A DNA stretch of 60,943 bases from an uncultured Collinsella sp. (GCA_900546775.1 UREM01000009.1:1-60943), one strand, 5' to 3'; shown: positions 7,843 to 17,263, numbered from the stretch's first letter. Numbers and translations: made by a program. Notes: a model not told the origin generated them from the letters alone.

Positions 7843-8781
7843 TTATCTACGGAGAAACGCGTATGCGCTCGTTGCCGCTATGGCTCCGTCCGAAACAGCG
7901 GTCACAACCTGGCGTAAACGTTTGGAACGGATATCGCCAGCGGCAAATAGACCTGGCGTGCGGGTCGCCATGGATTCATCAGTCAGAATGCCGCCATCAG
8001 GCGCCAGATCGACTAGATGCTCAACAAGCTCGGTATGTGGCTGCGTCCCCGTAAAGACAAAGATGCCAAACGAGCCGGGCTCAAATGACTCGGCATGAGT
8101 TTCCCCAGATGCATTGTCCTTAAAGGTAATCGTCGTTGGCATGGCTTCGCCCGATAGCTCCACAATACTAGTTTGGTACCTAACTGTAATATTGTCCTTT
8201 GCGAGTACTTTCTGAACAACACCATCCGGCGCACGGAACTGGTCGCGGCGCAGCACGATGGTCACACTGCTGGCAATGTCGGACAGGAACAGCGCCTCTT
8301 CGCATGCCGAATTGCCACCACCGATTACAAAAACCTGCTTGCCGCGGAAAAACATGCCGTCACATGTTGCGCAATATGAAACGCCACGACCGCGATACGT
8401 ATCCTCGCCTGCGAAACCTGCCGGACGCGGCGTGGCACCCATGCAAGCGATAACGCTCGAGGCCAGCGTATCGCCCATATCGTGATGCACCGTAAACAAC
8501 GCTGCATCGGCATCGTAATCGATACCCGTAACCATGCTCCATGTAACCTGTGCTCCCAGGCCCTCTGCATGCTGCTGAAAACGCTCGCCGAGTTCGGCGC
8601 CACTCAGGAGCGGGAAACCCGGATAGTTCTCGACCTCATTGGTTGTGGCGATCTGCCCTCCCGACATGCCCTGCTCAATCACGGTCGTCGTAAGGTTGGC
8701 ACGCGCAGCATAAATGGCGGCAGCATAGCCCGCGGGGCCGCCACCGATAATCGCAACATCGATCGGCTTATCGGTAGTCAT
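7843..8781 (-). CDS. trxB: Thioredoxin reductase
   Basis: A 312-residue flavoprotein that passes electrons from NADPH via FAD to thioredoxin. Motifs in order are FAD-binding GGGPAGYAAAIYAAR (residues 13-27), the redox pair C137-A-T-C140 followed by DG, NADPH-binding GGGNSACEEA and the C-terminal FAD motif TPGLFAAGDIR. The ATG at 8781 has AAAGGA upstream. A possible thioredoxin or peroxiredoxin partner is not adjacent. The gene is divergent from the glycosyltransferase gene, and about 118 nt between them must hold both promoters. Confidence 0.93.
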   Translation of the reverse strand: MTTDKPIDVAIIGGGPAGYAAAIYAARANLTTTVIEQGMSGGQIATTNEVENYPGFPLLSGAELGERFQQHAEGLGAQVTWSMVTGIDYDADAALFTVHHDMGDTLASSVIACMGATPRPAGFAGEDTYRGRGVSYCATCDGMFFRGKQVFVIGGGNSACEEALFLSDIASSVTIVLRRDQFRAPDGVVQKVLAKDNITVRYQTSIVELSGEAMPTTITFKDNASGETHAESFEPGSFGIFVFTGTQPHTELVEHLVDLAPDGGILTDESMATRTPGLFAAGDIRSKRLRQVVTAVSDGAIAATSAYAFLRR

Positions 8782-8899
8782 GAAGCGTCCTTTCGTCGAA
8801 ACGTTGTCGTTCTTTGCGCTCGTACCCAAATTTACGTGAACGTGACACTCATGCACTACAATGATAAATCCGTATTACAAAGCTGAAGGGGAGTTATCG

Positions 8900-10201
8900 A
8901 TGGACCAGGCGCAGACGAGTGACGACGCTCCCCTGCTCACGCACAGCACTCCCCAATCGGAGCAAACCACGCTCCTGGCTCAGCAAAAACCTCTCGTGAC
9001 CATCGTGCACGCCTCCGTTGGCTCGGGCCACAAGGCCGCCGCAAATGCGATAGCGCAGGCATTCGACCTCATCCGCGGCACCAATGGCATCCCCGAGGAT
9101 ATTGAGATTGAAGTGCTCGATATCCTTGATTTTGGACGTATTAAATTCGACGGCAATAAGACCGCGGCTTCTTTTACGGGAGCCACGCGCCCCATTTACG
9201 ACCTGACCTGGCGATATACGCTTACGGGACATCTTCTCTGGGGTGGCGGAACGGCATGGTCGCGAATTATGTTCCCCGCCTTCAACGAATATATTCGTAG
9301 CCGCAGGCCCATAGCCGTGGTTGCAACGCACATCACAGCAGCCAATGTTGCCGTGGGCGCCCGCGTAATTACGGGTATCGATTATCCGGTCATCTGCGTA
9401 CCGACCGACTACGAAGTCGAGGGATGGTGGCCCCACAAGGACACCGATTTATTCTGTGTTGCCAACGAATTTATGGCCGAAACGCTGCGTCCGCGCAAGG
9501 TGCTCGAGACAAAGATTCGCATTACCGGCATTCCTATTCGCACCGGATTCGACACGGATTACGATCGCGAGGAAGAGCTAGCTAAGTTCAACCTCCCCAC
9601 CGACAAGACCGTCGTGCTGGTAATGGCCGGTGCCAGCTTGCCTCAACCGTACGTTCGCTTTCGCGCGGAGATGGACCGCACCCTCCCCTTCCTACGCAGC
9701 TTCGAAGACATGCACTTTGTCTTTTTGCCGGGCAAAGACACCGAATATGCCACCCGCCTCAAAACGCTCTTCGACGCCATGAAGCTCGAAAACGTCACGG
9801 TTCTGGACTATGTCGATGATATGGCAGCGCTTATGCTCGGCTGCGACCTGGCAATTCTCAAATCGGGCGGACTCACCGTCACCGAATGCCTGTGCGCCCA
9901 CCTGCCGATGATCCTGTTGGGCAAGTCCTATGGCCAGGAAAAGGCCAACACCACCATGCTCACCGGCATGGGCGCCAGCATGCATGTCACCACCGCACGA
10001 GAGCTCATCGTGACGTTGCGACATCTCCACGATCATCCTGAGTCGCTCAAGGCACTGCTCATCAACGGCGAAGTACTACGCCGCCCCCACGCAGCCGAAG
10101 ACATAGCCATCGCAACCATGGAGCTCGTAGGCAAACCCCAAAAGCGCAAACGAGCCTTCTGCCGCTTCTACTGGGGCGGAAAACCCGCGCACATCCGCTA
10201 G
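8900..10201 (+). CDS. MGDG synthase/processive diacylglycerol glucosyltransferase-type GT28
   Basis: A 433-residue glycosyltransferase of the MGDG synthase / UgtP type (family GT28). The N-terminal lobe carries HASVGSGHKAAANAIAQAF, the lipid-acceptor loop typical of the family. The C-terminal lobe has the donor-binding region KSGGLTVTECLCAHLPMILL. Relatives transfer glucose or galactose from a UDP-sugar to diacylglycerol, building membrane glycolipids or lipoteichoic-acid anchors. An LtaS-like gene is at 38089, so an anchor role is conceivable. The ATG at 8900 follows GGGGAG, and an upstream in-frame start at 8861 has no ribosome site. The basic C-terminal tail (KRKRAFCRFYW) may touch the membrane. 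Confidence 0.82.
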   Translation: MDQAQTSDDAPLLTHSTPQSEQTTLLAQQKPLVTIVHASVGSGHKAAANAIAQAFDLIRGTNGIPEDIEIEVLDILDFGRIKFDGNKTAASFTGATRPIYDLTWRYTLTGHLLWGGGTAWSRIMFPAFNEYIRSRRPIAVVATHITAANVAVGARVITGIDYPVICVPTDYEVEGWWPHKDTDLFCVANEFMAETLRPRKVLETKIRITGIPIRTGFDTDYDREEELAKFNLPTDKTVVLVMAGASLPQPYVRFRAEMDRTLPFLRSFEDMHFVFLPGKDTEYATRLKTLFDAMKLENVTVLDYVDDMAALMLGCDLAILKSGGLTVTECLCAHLPMILLGKSYGQEKANTTMLTGMGASMHVTTARELIVTLRHLHDHPESLKALLINGEVLRRPHAAEDIAIATMELVGKPQKRKRAFCRFYWGGKPAHIR

Positions 10202-10364
10202 CGTCTTAATTTCCGCTTGCCTGCGGGAGGCCCCTATATATCATCCCGTGCTCAAACATTCTCGCTGCGCTGCGAAACTGCGCGCGGAGGAAATACCCCG
10301 CCCGTCCCCGGGGCACCCTCCTGTACGCGATTAGTCCGTCATTTAAAACGGAATAAAAGTTAGT

Positions 10365-10397
10365 GAGGCCCTGGCCGTTTGGCCAGGGCCTCGTTTT
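10365..10397 (+). terminator. Intrinsic terminator, 12-bp GC stem
   Basis: GAGGCCCTGGCC pairs exactly with 10381-10392 around a GTTT loop, followed by GTTTTG. On the minus strand the stem is followed by ACTTTTATT. It ends the glycosyltransferase and LysR transcripts, which converge here. Upstream, 10202-10364 shows nothing else. Confidence 0.88.
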
Positions 10398-10404
10398 GTG
10401 TAAG

Positions 10405-11283
10405 CTACTTGAGGAGTTGGGCCATGGCGTTGACGAATTTTTGTACTTGGAGGGTGGGCTCGAGCGGGTAGTGCAAGAAGACCGGCACCTCGCGGCCACA
10501 TAGGAACGGCACGCCTACAAAAGCCGGGTGCACGCCCGACCACGCCCCGCAAGTGAGCACCGCGTCGCCCTTTTCCTCCGCCTCGTTAAAGAGCGCAAAG
10601 TCAAAACTGTCCACGTCGATCACGTCCACGCCGCCATCGGCCAAAAGATCGATGCGCAGGCTGTCCATGGCGTCGTTGCCGTGGCGCAGTACGCGCAGAC
10701 GCATACCCTCCAAGTCGGCAACCGTAATGCGATTCTTGCGCGCCAGCGGGCTCGTGCGCGGCAGATCGATATAAAACGGCACGTTGACAATGCGGAGCTT
10801 TTGGCAGGCATCACCCCAGCGTGGGGTAGAAAAACTCGATTGCACCACATCGACCTCGCGGCCCAAGCTACGCATGACGGTCTCGCGCTCGTCGTAGAGA
10901 TCGCTTACCGGCACGATTTCAAATCGCAGCGACGGTTCCAAATCGTGGATGCCCGACCACATCGACAGCGTTTGGCGCCCCGGGCACATCATCGACACGC
11001 CCAGGCGCACGGCACCGCCATCGCCCGCCGCGCGTCGGGCACGGCGCAGTGCATCCTCGGACTGCCGCATGATCGAGCGCGCGTCGTCCACCAGCAGAGC
11101 ACCAGCCGGCGTCACCTTAACGCCCGAGTGCGACCGCTCGAACAGCGTGATGCCGAACTCGGCCTCGAACCCCGACACCTGCTTGACGAGCGCCGGAGTC
11201 GACACGCGCAATTTTGCCGCCGCACGCGAGAAGCTTCCCAGCTCCGCAGCGGCCGATATGGCCTCAAGTCGTCGATCGTACAC
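10405..11283 (-). CDS. LysR-type transcriptional regulator
   Basis: A 292-residue regulator with a LysR helix-turn-helix at the N-terminus (RRLEAISAAAELGSFSRAA, then STPALVKQVSGFE) and a substrate-binding periplasmic-fold domain behind it. I chose the GTG at 11283 because GGGAG lies six bases before it; a longer ATG form starting at 11316 has no such site. It is divergent from the SDR/MFS/Gfo operon with about 230 nt between, the classical arrangement in which a LysR protein activates the divergent genes in response to a pathway metabolite. The effector is unknown. Confidence 0.88.
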   Translation of the reverse strand: MYDRRLEAISAAAELGSFSRAAAKLRVSTPALVKQVSGFEAEFGITLFERSHSGVKVTPAGALLVDDARSIMRQSEDALRRARRAAGDGGAVRLGVSMMCPGRQTLSMWSGIHDLEPSLRFEIVPVSDLYDERETVMRSLGREVDVVQSSFSTPRWGDACQKLRIVNVPFYIDLPRTSPLARKNRITVADLEGMRLRVLRHGNDAMDSLRIDLLADGGVDVIDVDSFDFALFNEAEEKGDAVLTCGAWSGVHPAFVGVPFLCGREVPVFLHYPLEPTLQVQKFVNAMAQLLK

Positions 11284-11516
11284 GTCAATCTCCCGTTTTC
11301 GCGCCCGTGGCCACATGGTGCCACAGGAGGTTGTTTTCGCTGGTCATGCGCTCAATTGAGAATAAACTGCATCGCACAGTGTAAACCTATGGTTAACGTC
11401 ATTCTAACAAATATGCAATTCACCTGCGCAAATGCAAAGCATACGATAACCAGCGAAAACCACGTGGGTCGGTTAATGGGAGCGACCCACCGGGAGGCAC
11501 AAGAAGGGAAGTTCCT

Positions 11517-12398
11517 ATGAGCAATTGGCTTAAGCTCGAGGGCGATGTCTGCGCCGTGACTGGCGCGCTCGGCGGCATGGGCGTCGAGATTTGCCGAGAG
11601 TTCGCCCGCAATGGCGCTAACGTCGTCCTGCTCGACCTGGACGAGGAGAAGGTCAAGGCCGCTGCCGCCGACCTTGCTGCCGAGTTTGGCATTCACGCCG
11701 AGGGCTACAAGATGAACGCCACCGACGAGGCCGAGGTTCAGGCCGCCGTCGACGCCACCATCGCCAACTTCGGCCGCGTCGACGTTCTCGTCAACACCGC
11801 CGGCATCCTGCGCTTCGCAGCCATGGAGGACCTGCCGCTCTCCGACTGGAACGAGGTCATCAACGTCAACCTCACCGGCTACTTCATCACCTCGCAGCGC
11901 TTTGGTCGCGAGATGATCAAGGCCGGCCAGGGCCGCCTGGTTCACATCTCCACCGTCGCCAGTCACTCCCCCGAAACGTTCTCGGGCGTGTACAGCTCCA
12001 CCAAGGCGGGCGTCAACATGATGTCCAAGATGCTGGCTGCCGAGTGGGGTCCCTACGGCGTGCGCTCCAACTGCGTCGAGCCCTGCTTTGTTAAGACCCC
12101 CATGTCAGCGAGCTTTTACGCCGACCCCGAGGTCGAGAAGAGCCGCAGCCGCCTTATCGCCACGCGCCGCATCGGCGAGGTCAGCGATATCGCCAACGCT
12201 GTCATGTTCCTGGCGTCCAAGCGCTCGGACTTTACCACCGGCGACGCCATCAAGGTCGACGGCGGCTTCTCCAATATGATGGGCGACCTCACCGCCAAGC
12301 CCGGCGGCCGCCGCGCCTTTGCCGACAACTACCTCAAGAACAAGGGTGTCGAGCTTTGGTCCGACGAGTCCGGCGTCGCAAAGCCGACTGACCAGTAA
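11517..12398 (+). CDS. Short-chain dehydrogenase/reductase
   Basis: A 293-residue classical SDR. The cofactor loop is TGALGGMG (residues 15-22). Asp after the second beta strand (LLDLDEE) points to NAD(H) rather than NADP(H). The NTAG motif reads VNTAGIL, and the catalytic Ser-Tyr-Lys set is seen as STVASHS followed by YSSTK. The C-terminus extends about 30 residues beyond the usual 250-260. It is the first gene of an operon with an OFA-type transporter and a Gfo/Idh/MocA oxidoreductase, so a polyol, sugar acid or similar hydroxylated substrate is likely. It does not resemble the 7-beta-hydroxysteroid dehydrogenase known from Collinsella. Confidence 0.88.
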   Translation: MSNWLKLEGDVCAVTGALGGMGVEICREFARNGANVVLLDLDEEKVKAAAADLAAEFGIHAEGYKMNATDEAEVQAAVDATIANFGRVDVLVNTAGILRFAAMEDLPLSDWNEVINVNLTGYFITSQRFGREMIKAGQGRLVHISTVASHSPETFSGVYSSTKAGVNMMSKMLAAEWGPYGVRSNCVEPCFVKTPMSASFYADPEVEKSRSRLIATRRIGEVSDIANAVMFLASKRSDFTTGDAIKVDGGFSNMMGDLTAKPGGRRAFADNYLKNKGVELWSDESGVAKPTDQ

Positions 12399-12464
12399 AC
12401 CAACCTGACAGGGAGGCACCGCGGACACGCCCGCTCCTCCCCCGTATCGATTAGAAAGAGTCCC

Positions 12465-13721
12465 ATGGCTTCCACCAACTCCAACAAGGGTCGCGCCGTC
12501 GTGCTTTCCGCCGCGTGCGTCACCATGTTCTTCATCAGCTCCATCGCGCTGTACTCCGTCGTGTCCAAGAACCTGCTCGCCGTCTACCCCGAGTGGTCCA
12601 GCGCACTTACCTGGGCTTTCCCGGTCTTTCAGACCATCATGGCCGTGACGGGCATCTTCGCCGGCCGCATCTCCGATAAGATCGGCCCCCGCAACGTCGT
12701 GATTGCCGCCGCCGTGTGCTACGGCGTGGGCTGGTTCATGTCCGGCACCGTCACTGAGCCGTGGCAGTTCTACCTGTGGTTCTCGCTCGTCGCCGCTATC
12801 GGCAACGGCCTGGGCTACAACCCCGCGCTCACCACGGGCCAAAAATGGTTCATCGACAAGAAGGGCCTCGCCTCCGGCATCACCCTGGCCGCTTCGACCG
12901 CCGGCCCCGCCGTGCTGTCCCCGGTGCTCGCCTCGCTGCTCATCCCGAGCCTCGGTATCTTTGGCGCCCTCAAGGCACTCGGCGTCATCTTCTTTGTGAT
13001 GATCGCCGCCTCCGCCCTGTTCCTGAAGGCCCCCGAGGGCGGCTGGCTGCCCGAGGGTTTTGAGGCCCCCAAGGGCGGCGCACATGCCGGCACCTTCGGC
13101 GACCTCACCCCGGGCGAGATGGTCAAGACCCCGCGCTTCTGGGTCCTTATCGTCACCTTCGCCTTTGCCGCCACCGCGGGCACCCTGCTTGTGGGCAAGG
13201 TTGCCTCCATCGCCGCCGTCCAGCTCTTCGCCGACCCCACGAGTGCCGCGGCCGTCGCCCTCGGCGGCGTGGTCGTCTCCGTCAACACCTGCGCTAACCT
13301 GGTCGGTCGCCTTTCCTTTGGCCAGATCATCGACAAGATCGGTGCCTACAAGTCGCTGCTCATCAGCCTTGTCGTGACCATCGTCGCGCTCGTCATCATG
13401 TCGATGAGCTTTACGCAGAGCATGTTCTTTGTGGCGCTCGCTCTGCTCGGCTTTAGCTTTGGCGCCCTGCTCGTCATCTACCCGCCGCTCACCGGTGGCG
13501 CCTTTGGCACCAGCAACATCGGTGTCAACTACGGCATCATGTTTTTGGGCTACGCCGCCTCTACCTGGATCAGCCAGCCCATCACTGCCGTGCTGTATCA
13601 CGCCGAGGCCGGCAGCGCCGCCTACCAGCAGTCCTTCTACGGCGCCATCGTGATCGCCGCCATCGCCGTCGTGCTCACCCTCTACATGATGGTCTCCGAC
13701 AGCAAGAAGAAGTCCGCCTAG
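12465..13721 (+). CDS. MFS transporter, OFA (oxalate/formate antiporter)-like
   Basis: A 418-residue, 12-helix major facilitator. The RISDKIGPRNVV loop between helices 2 and 3 is the MFS motif, and GNGLGYNPALTTGQKWFIDK together with GLASGITLAASTAGPA is typical of the OFA subgroup, which moves organic anions. A matching RLSFGQIIDKIGAYK loop occurs in the second half. It lies 66 nt after the SDR gene and 69 nt before the Gfo/Idh/MocA gene on the same strand, so it probably imports the substrate they oxidise. The substrate cannot be told from sequence. Confidence 0.85.
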   Translation: MASTNSNKGRAVVLSAACVTMFFISSIALYSVVSKNLLAVYPEWSSALTWAFPVFQTIMAVTGIFAGRISDKIGPRNVVIAAAVCYGVGWFMSGTVTEPWQFYLWFSLVAAIGNGLGYNPALTTGQKWFIDKKGLASGITLAASTAGPAVLSPVLASLLIPSLGIFGALKALGVIFFVMIAASALFLKAPEGGWLPEGFEAPKGGAHAGTFGDLTPGEMVKTPRFWVLIVTFAFAATAGTLLVGKVASIAAVQLFADPTSAAAVALGGVVVSVNTCANLVGRLSFGQIIDKIGAYKSLLISLVVTIVALVIMSMSFTQSMFFVALALLGFSFGALLVIYPPLTGGAFGTSNIGVNYGIMFLGYAASTWISQPITAVLYHAEAGSAAYQQSFYGAIVIAAIAVVLTLYMMVSDSKKKSA

Positions 13722-13729
13722 TTTTACCG

Positions 13730-13760
13730 ATGTGACAAAGGGACTGTCCCTTTGTCACAT
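13730..13760. repeat. GTGACAAAGGGA palindrome, copy 1
   Basis: ATGTGACAAAGGGA pairs with 13747-13760 around a 3-nt loop. It lies inside an operon, between the MFS and Gfo/Idh/MocA genes, and has no T-run, so read-through is expected. A near-identical palindrome is at 36967-37001. It looks like a dispersed intergenic repeat. Confidence 0.75.
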
Positions 13761-13790
13761 TCCACCAGCCACCAGCATTAAGGAGTCGAA

Positions 13791-14831
13791 ATGTCTGAGC
13801 TCAACCCCGTCCGCATTGCCGTCATCGGCGCCGGCGCCATGGGCCGCAACCACATCCGCTTTGTCACCGAGGAGCCCGAGGCCGAGCTTGTCGCCATCGC
13901 CGACGCCTTTGAGGGCGCCCGCGCCACGGCCGAGGCTGCCGGCGTGCCGTTCTTTACCGATCCCGCCCAGATGATGGACGAGGTCAAGCCCGAGGCCGTC
14001 ATCATCGCCACCCCCAACGACCTGCACCTGGGCGTTGCCCGCGAGGCCATCAAGCGCAACATCGTGCCGCTGGTCGAAAAGCCGATCTCCAACGACCTCG
14101 AGGATGCCCAGGCTTTCGCCGCCGAGGCCGAGACCGCCGGCGTGCCCGTGCTCGTGGGTCAGCACCGTCGCCACAACCCCTTCGTCAACAAGGCCAAGGA
14201 GATCATCGAGTCCGGCGAGCTGGGCAAGCTCACCGTGTCGAGCTTCCACTACATGATCTATAAGAATGACGAGTACTTCGATGTCGAGTGGCGCCGCAAG
14301 AAGGGTGCCGGACCGATCTTGGTCAACCTGGTTCACGACGTGGACCTGCTCCGCTACCTGCTGGGCGAGCCCGTCGCCGTCCAGGGCATGCAGTCCAGCG
14401 CCGCCCGCGGTTTTGAGACCGAGGACTCCGCCGTGGTCAACGTCCGTTTTGCCGATGGCGCGCTTGCGAGCATGACCATCTCCGACGCCACCGCCAGCCC
14501 CTGGAACTGGGAGGCAACCGCTCGCGAGGATCCGCAGTACCGCCCCTTCGACGCCGACGCCTACTTTATCGGCGGAACCTTGGGTGCCCTTTCGCTGCCC
14601 CGCCTGCATCAGTTCTCCTACGACGGCGCCTCCAACTGGCACAAGCCGCTGCAGATGGAGATTCCGGCCGTCGACCCGGCGCTGCCGCACAAGATGCAGC
14701 TCAAGCACTTTGTGAAGGTCGTCCGCCGCGAGGTCGAGCCCGTCGTAACCCCCGCCGACAACGTCAAGACGCTCACGCTTCTCAACGCCATCAAGGAGGC
14801 CGCCGAGACCGGCCAGCTCGTCGAGCTGTAG
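13791..14831 (+). CDS. Gfo/Idh/MocA family oxidoreductase
   Basis: A 346-residue NAD(P)-dependent dehydrogenase. The N-terminal Rossmann fold begins VIGAGAMGRNHIRF, and the conserved EKPISNDLEDA follows near residue 98, where the lysine is catalytic. The GFO_IDH_MocA C-terminal domain has HRRHNPF and the second catalytic part LVHDVDLLRYLLG. AAGGAGT precedes the ATG at good spacing. As third gene of the LysR-linked operon it likely oxidises a sugar or cyclitol derivative. A strong terminator follows, ending the operon. Confidence 0.88.
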   Translation: MSELNPVRIAVIGAGAMGRNHIRFVTEEPEAELVAIADAFEGARATAEAAGVPFFTDPAQMMDEVKPEAVIIATPNDLHLGVAREAIKRNIVPLVEKPISNDLEDAQAFAAEAETAGVPVLVGQHRRHNPFVNKAKEIIESGELGKLTVSSFHYMIYKNDEYFDVEWRRKKGAGPILVNLVHDVDLLRYLLGEPVAVQGMQSSAARGFETEDSAVVNVRFADGALASMTISDATASPWNWEATAREDPQYRPFDADAYFIGGTLGALSLPRLHQFSYDGASNWHKPLQMEIPAVDPALPHKMQLKHFVKVVRREVEPVVTPADNVKTLTLLNAIKEAAETGQLVEL

Positions 14832-14904
14832 CACCTTAGGACAGGCCGCGGCAGAAACCCCATGCCGGGCCCCTCGGTCCGCCACAAATAAGCCCCTCTT
14901 CTTT

Positions 14905-14941
14905 GCCCCGCGAGCAGCTTCCTGCCCGCGGGGCTTTCTTT
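14905..14941 (+). terminator. Intrinsic terminator after the SDR/MFS/Gfo operon
   Basis: GCCCCGCG (14905-14912) pairs with 14927-14934 around 14 nt and is followed by TTTCTTTG. Confidence 0.85.
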
Positions 14942-15014
14942 GCAGCCGCGGCGCGGGCGGGTGGTAGACTGGGTGGCTCATGCACCTGTAACGTACTCAC
15001 AGACAGGAAGTTCC

Positions 15015-17162
15015 ATGGATCTTATCGCCCAGCTCGCCCGCGAGCTCAACCTTAAGGCCGCCAACGTCGAGGCGGCCGTCAAGCTCATCGACGAGGGCAA
15101 CACCATCCCCTTTATCTCGCGCTACCGCAAGGAAGCCACGGGCGGCATGGACGATGTCGCCCTGCGCGCACTCGACGAGCGCCTGTCCTACCTGCGCAAT
15201 CTTGAGCAGCGTAAAGAGGACGTCATTCTGCTCATCGACGCCCAGGGCAAACTCACGCCCGAACTCGAGCAGCAGATCCGCGAGGCCACGCAGCTCCAGC
15301 GTGTCGAGGACCTCTACAAGCCCTTCCGCAAAAAGCGCATGACCCACGCGCAGAAGGCCCGCGAGGCAGGCCTAGAGCCGCTCGCTAACATGATCATCAT
15401 GCAGGCCTCGGCCAAGGGCAGCGCACTCGACGCCGCCGCGGCATACGTCAACGAGGAGGCCGGCTTCGATACGCCCGAGAAGGCGCTCGCCGGCGCCGCG
15501 GACATCGTGGCCGAGACGGTAGCCGAGGACCCCGAGAACGTCGCCGACCTACGCGCCTTTACGCAAAACACCGCCGACATCGTCGTCGAGGCAACCGACC
15601 CCGCCGAGAAGACCCCCTACGAGCCGTATTACAACTACGACGAGCCGCTGCGCCGCATACCCAACCACCGCGTGCTGGCTATCGACCGCGGCGAGCGCGA
15701 GGGCAAGCTCCGCGTACGCGTGAACGTCGACGGCACCGCCGCCATGGCACGCCTCGGTAGCCGTTGGCCCCGACGCCAGGGCGTGTTTGCTCCCATCTTC
15801 GATGCCGCCATCGCCGATGGTTACAAGCGCCTCATGGCCCCCTCGCTGGAGCGCGAAGCCCGCGCCAAGCTCACCGTCCGCGCGCAGACCGAGGCCATCA
15901 ACGTCTTTGCCAAGAATCTTGAGGGCCTGCTCTCGGCACGCCCCGTGCGCGGCGCCCGCGTGCTCGCGCTCGATCCGGGCTACCGCACTGGCTGCAAGGT
16001 CGCCGTCATGGACGAGACCGGCAAGCTGCTCGACCACGGCGTGGTCTACCCCACCAAGCCGCGCCACGACGTCGCCGGCACCAAGCGTGAGCTCGCCCGC
16101 CTCGTCAAGAAGAACGGCGTCAACACCATCGTCATCGGCAACGGCACCGCCAGCCGCGAGACCGAGGAAGTCGTCTCGGAGTTTATTGCCGAGCAGGCGC
16201 CCAGCCTTCGCTACACCATCGTCAACGAGGCGGGCGCGTCGGTGTACTCCGCCTCCGAGCTCGCGAGCCAGGAGTATCCCGATCTGGATGTCACCGTGCG
16301 CGGCGCCATGAGCCTGGGCCGCCGCCTGCAGGACCCGCTGGCAGAGCTCGTCAAGATTCCGCCCCAGTCCATCGGCGTTGGCCAGTACCAGCACGACCTT
16401 GACCAGGCCGAGCTTTCGCGCACCTTGGGCCACGTGGTGGAAGACGTCGTCAACCGTGTGGGCGTCGACGTCAACACCGCGAGCGCAAGCCTGCTGGGCT
16501 ACGTGTCGGGCATTACGCCGAGCGTGGCCAAGAACATCGTGGCATACCGCGAGGAAAACGGCGCCTTTACCGATCGCCGCCAGCTCAAGAAGGTCCCCAA
16601 GCTGGGACCCAAGGCATACCTCAACGCCGCGGGCTTCCTGCGCATCAGCGGCGGCAAGAACCCGCTCGACGCGACAAGCGTCCACCCCGAGAGCTACGAG
16701 GTGGCCACGTCCGTCTTGGAACGCGCCGGCGTGGCGGCCAGTGAGCTCAGCCGAGGCGGCGTGCCCGATATCGAGCGCCGCCTGGGCAGCATCTCGGCGC
16801 TGGCAAGCGACCTGGACTGCGGCACCCTCACGCTCATCGACATCGTCAACGAGCTCAAGAAACCCGGCCGCGATCCGCGCGACGATGCGCCCGAGGTGGT
16901 CTTTAGCCGCTCGGCGCTTTCCATCGACGACCTGGAACCCGGCATGGAGCTCAAGGGCACGGTGCGCAACGTTGTCGATTTTGGCGCCTTCGTCGACGTA
17001 GGCGTGCACCAGGACGGCCTCGTACATATCTCCAAGCTGGCCAACCGCTTCGTCAAGCACCCGAGCGACGTGGTGCGCGTCGGCGACACGGTCAAGGTGT
17101 GGGTCGAGAAGGTCGATCGCGACCGCAAGAAGATCTCCCTCACCATGGTGCAAGGAAAGTAA
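15015..17162 (+). CDS. tex: Tex family RNA-binding transcription accessory protein
   Basis: A 715-residue cytoplasmic protein. The N-terminal helical Tex domain (ISRYRKEATGGMDD near residue 37) is followed by a YqgF-like RNase H fold (VLALDPGYRTGCKVAVMD around 318), helix-hairpin-helix repeats (GVDVNTASASLLGYVSGI) and a C-terminal S1 domain (GMELKGTVRNVVDFGAFVDVG). Length and order match Tex/Spt6-like proteins, which bind nucleic acid and affect transcription. The ATG at 15015 has AGGAAG before it. It stands alone. After its stop there are only hairpins and the promoter of the abiF small RNA. Confidence 0.95.
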   Translation: MDLIAQLARELNLKAANVEAAVKLIDEGNTIPFISRYRKEATGGMDDVALRALDERLSYLRNLEQRKEDVILLIDAQGKLTPELEQQIREATQLQRVEDLYKPFRKKRMTHAQKAREAGLEPLANMIIMQASAKGSALDAAAAYVNEEAGFDTPEKALAGAADIVAETVAEDPENVADLRAFTQNTADIVVEATDPAEKTPYEPYYNYDEPLRRIPNHRVLAIDRGEREGKLRVRVNVDGTAAMARLGSRWPRRQGVFAPIFDAAIADGYKRLMAPSLEREARAKLTVRAQTEAINVFAKNLEGLLSARPVRGARVLALDPGYRTGCKVAVMDETGKLLDHGVVYPTKPRHDVAGTKRELARLVKKNGVNTIVIGNGTASRETEEVVSEFIAEQAPSLRYTIVNEAGASVYSASELASQEYPDLDVTVRGAMSLGRRLQDPLAELVKIPPQSIGVGQYQHDLDQAELSRTLGHVVEDVVNRVGVDVNTASASLLGYVSGITPSVAKNIVAYREENGAFTDRRQLKKVPKLGPKAYLNAAGFLRISGGKNPLDATSVHPESYEVATSVLERAGVAASELSRGGVPDIERRLGSISALASDLDCGTLTLIDIVNELKKPGRDPRDDAPEVVFSRSALSIDDLEPGMELKGTVRNVVDFGAFVDVGVHQDGLVHISKLANRFVKHPSDVVRVGDTVKVWVEKVDRDRKKISLTMVQGK

Positions 17163-17180
17163 ACCGCCAAAGCGGATATC

Positions 17181-17246
17181 CCCTCTTCGCGGCAAGTGTC
17201 GCAAAGAGGGCGGGCGTTCCCCGCGCTCTTTGCCCCTTCGGCAAAG
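17181..17246 (+). other. Two hairpins between tex and the abiF RNA
   Basis: Hairpin one pairs CCCTCTT (17181-17187) with 17204-17210. Hairpin two pairs CTTTGCC (17228-17234) with GGCAAAG (17240-17246). Neither has a T-run. The first may end tex weakly. The second overlaps the -35 box of the next promoter, so it could be an operator for the RNA gene. Confidence 0.45.
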
Positions 17247-17257
17247 TGGGGTATACT
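17230..17257 (+). promoter_or_regulatory. Promoter of the predicted abiF small RNA
   Basis: TTGCCC (17230-17235), a 16-nt spacer and TATACT (17252-17257) give one of the clearest sigma-70-type promoters in the window. The SRP RNA promoter here uses the same TTGCCC -35. The expected start is near 17264. Confidence 0.7.
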
Positions 17258-17263
17258 GTCCGC

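Noticed and set aside
11517..12398. The SDR as a bile-acid hydroxysteroid dehydrogenase
   Set aside because: Its cofactor loop and overall sequence differ from the Collinsella 7-beta enzyme as I remember it, and the operon has an anion transporter and a Gfo/Idh/MocA gene instead of bile-acid genes.
12105..13601. Long minus-strand frame of about 500 codons opposite the SDR and MFS genes
   Set aside because: It is a shadow of high-GC coding sequence: composition is odd (Gly/Asp/His-rich), there is no ribosome site and the plus-strand genes have clear family motifs.
15549..17204. Long minus-strand frame opposite tex
   Set aside because: It shows no domain motif and lies antisense to a clear, full-length Tex protein.
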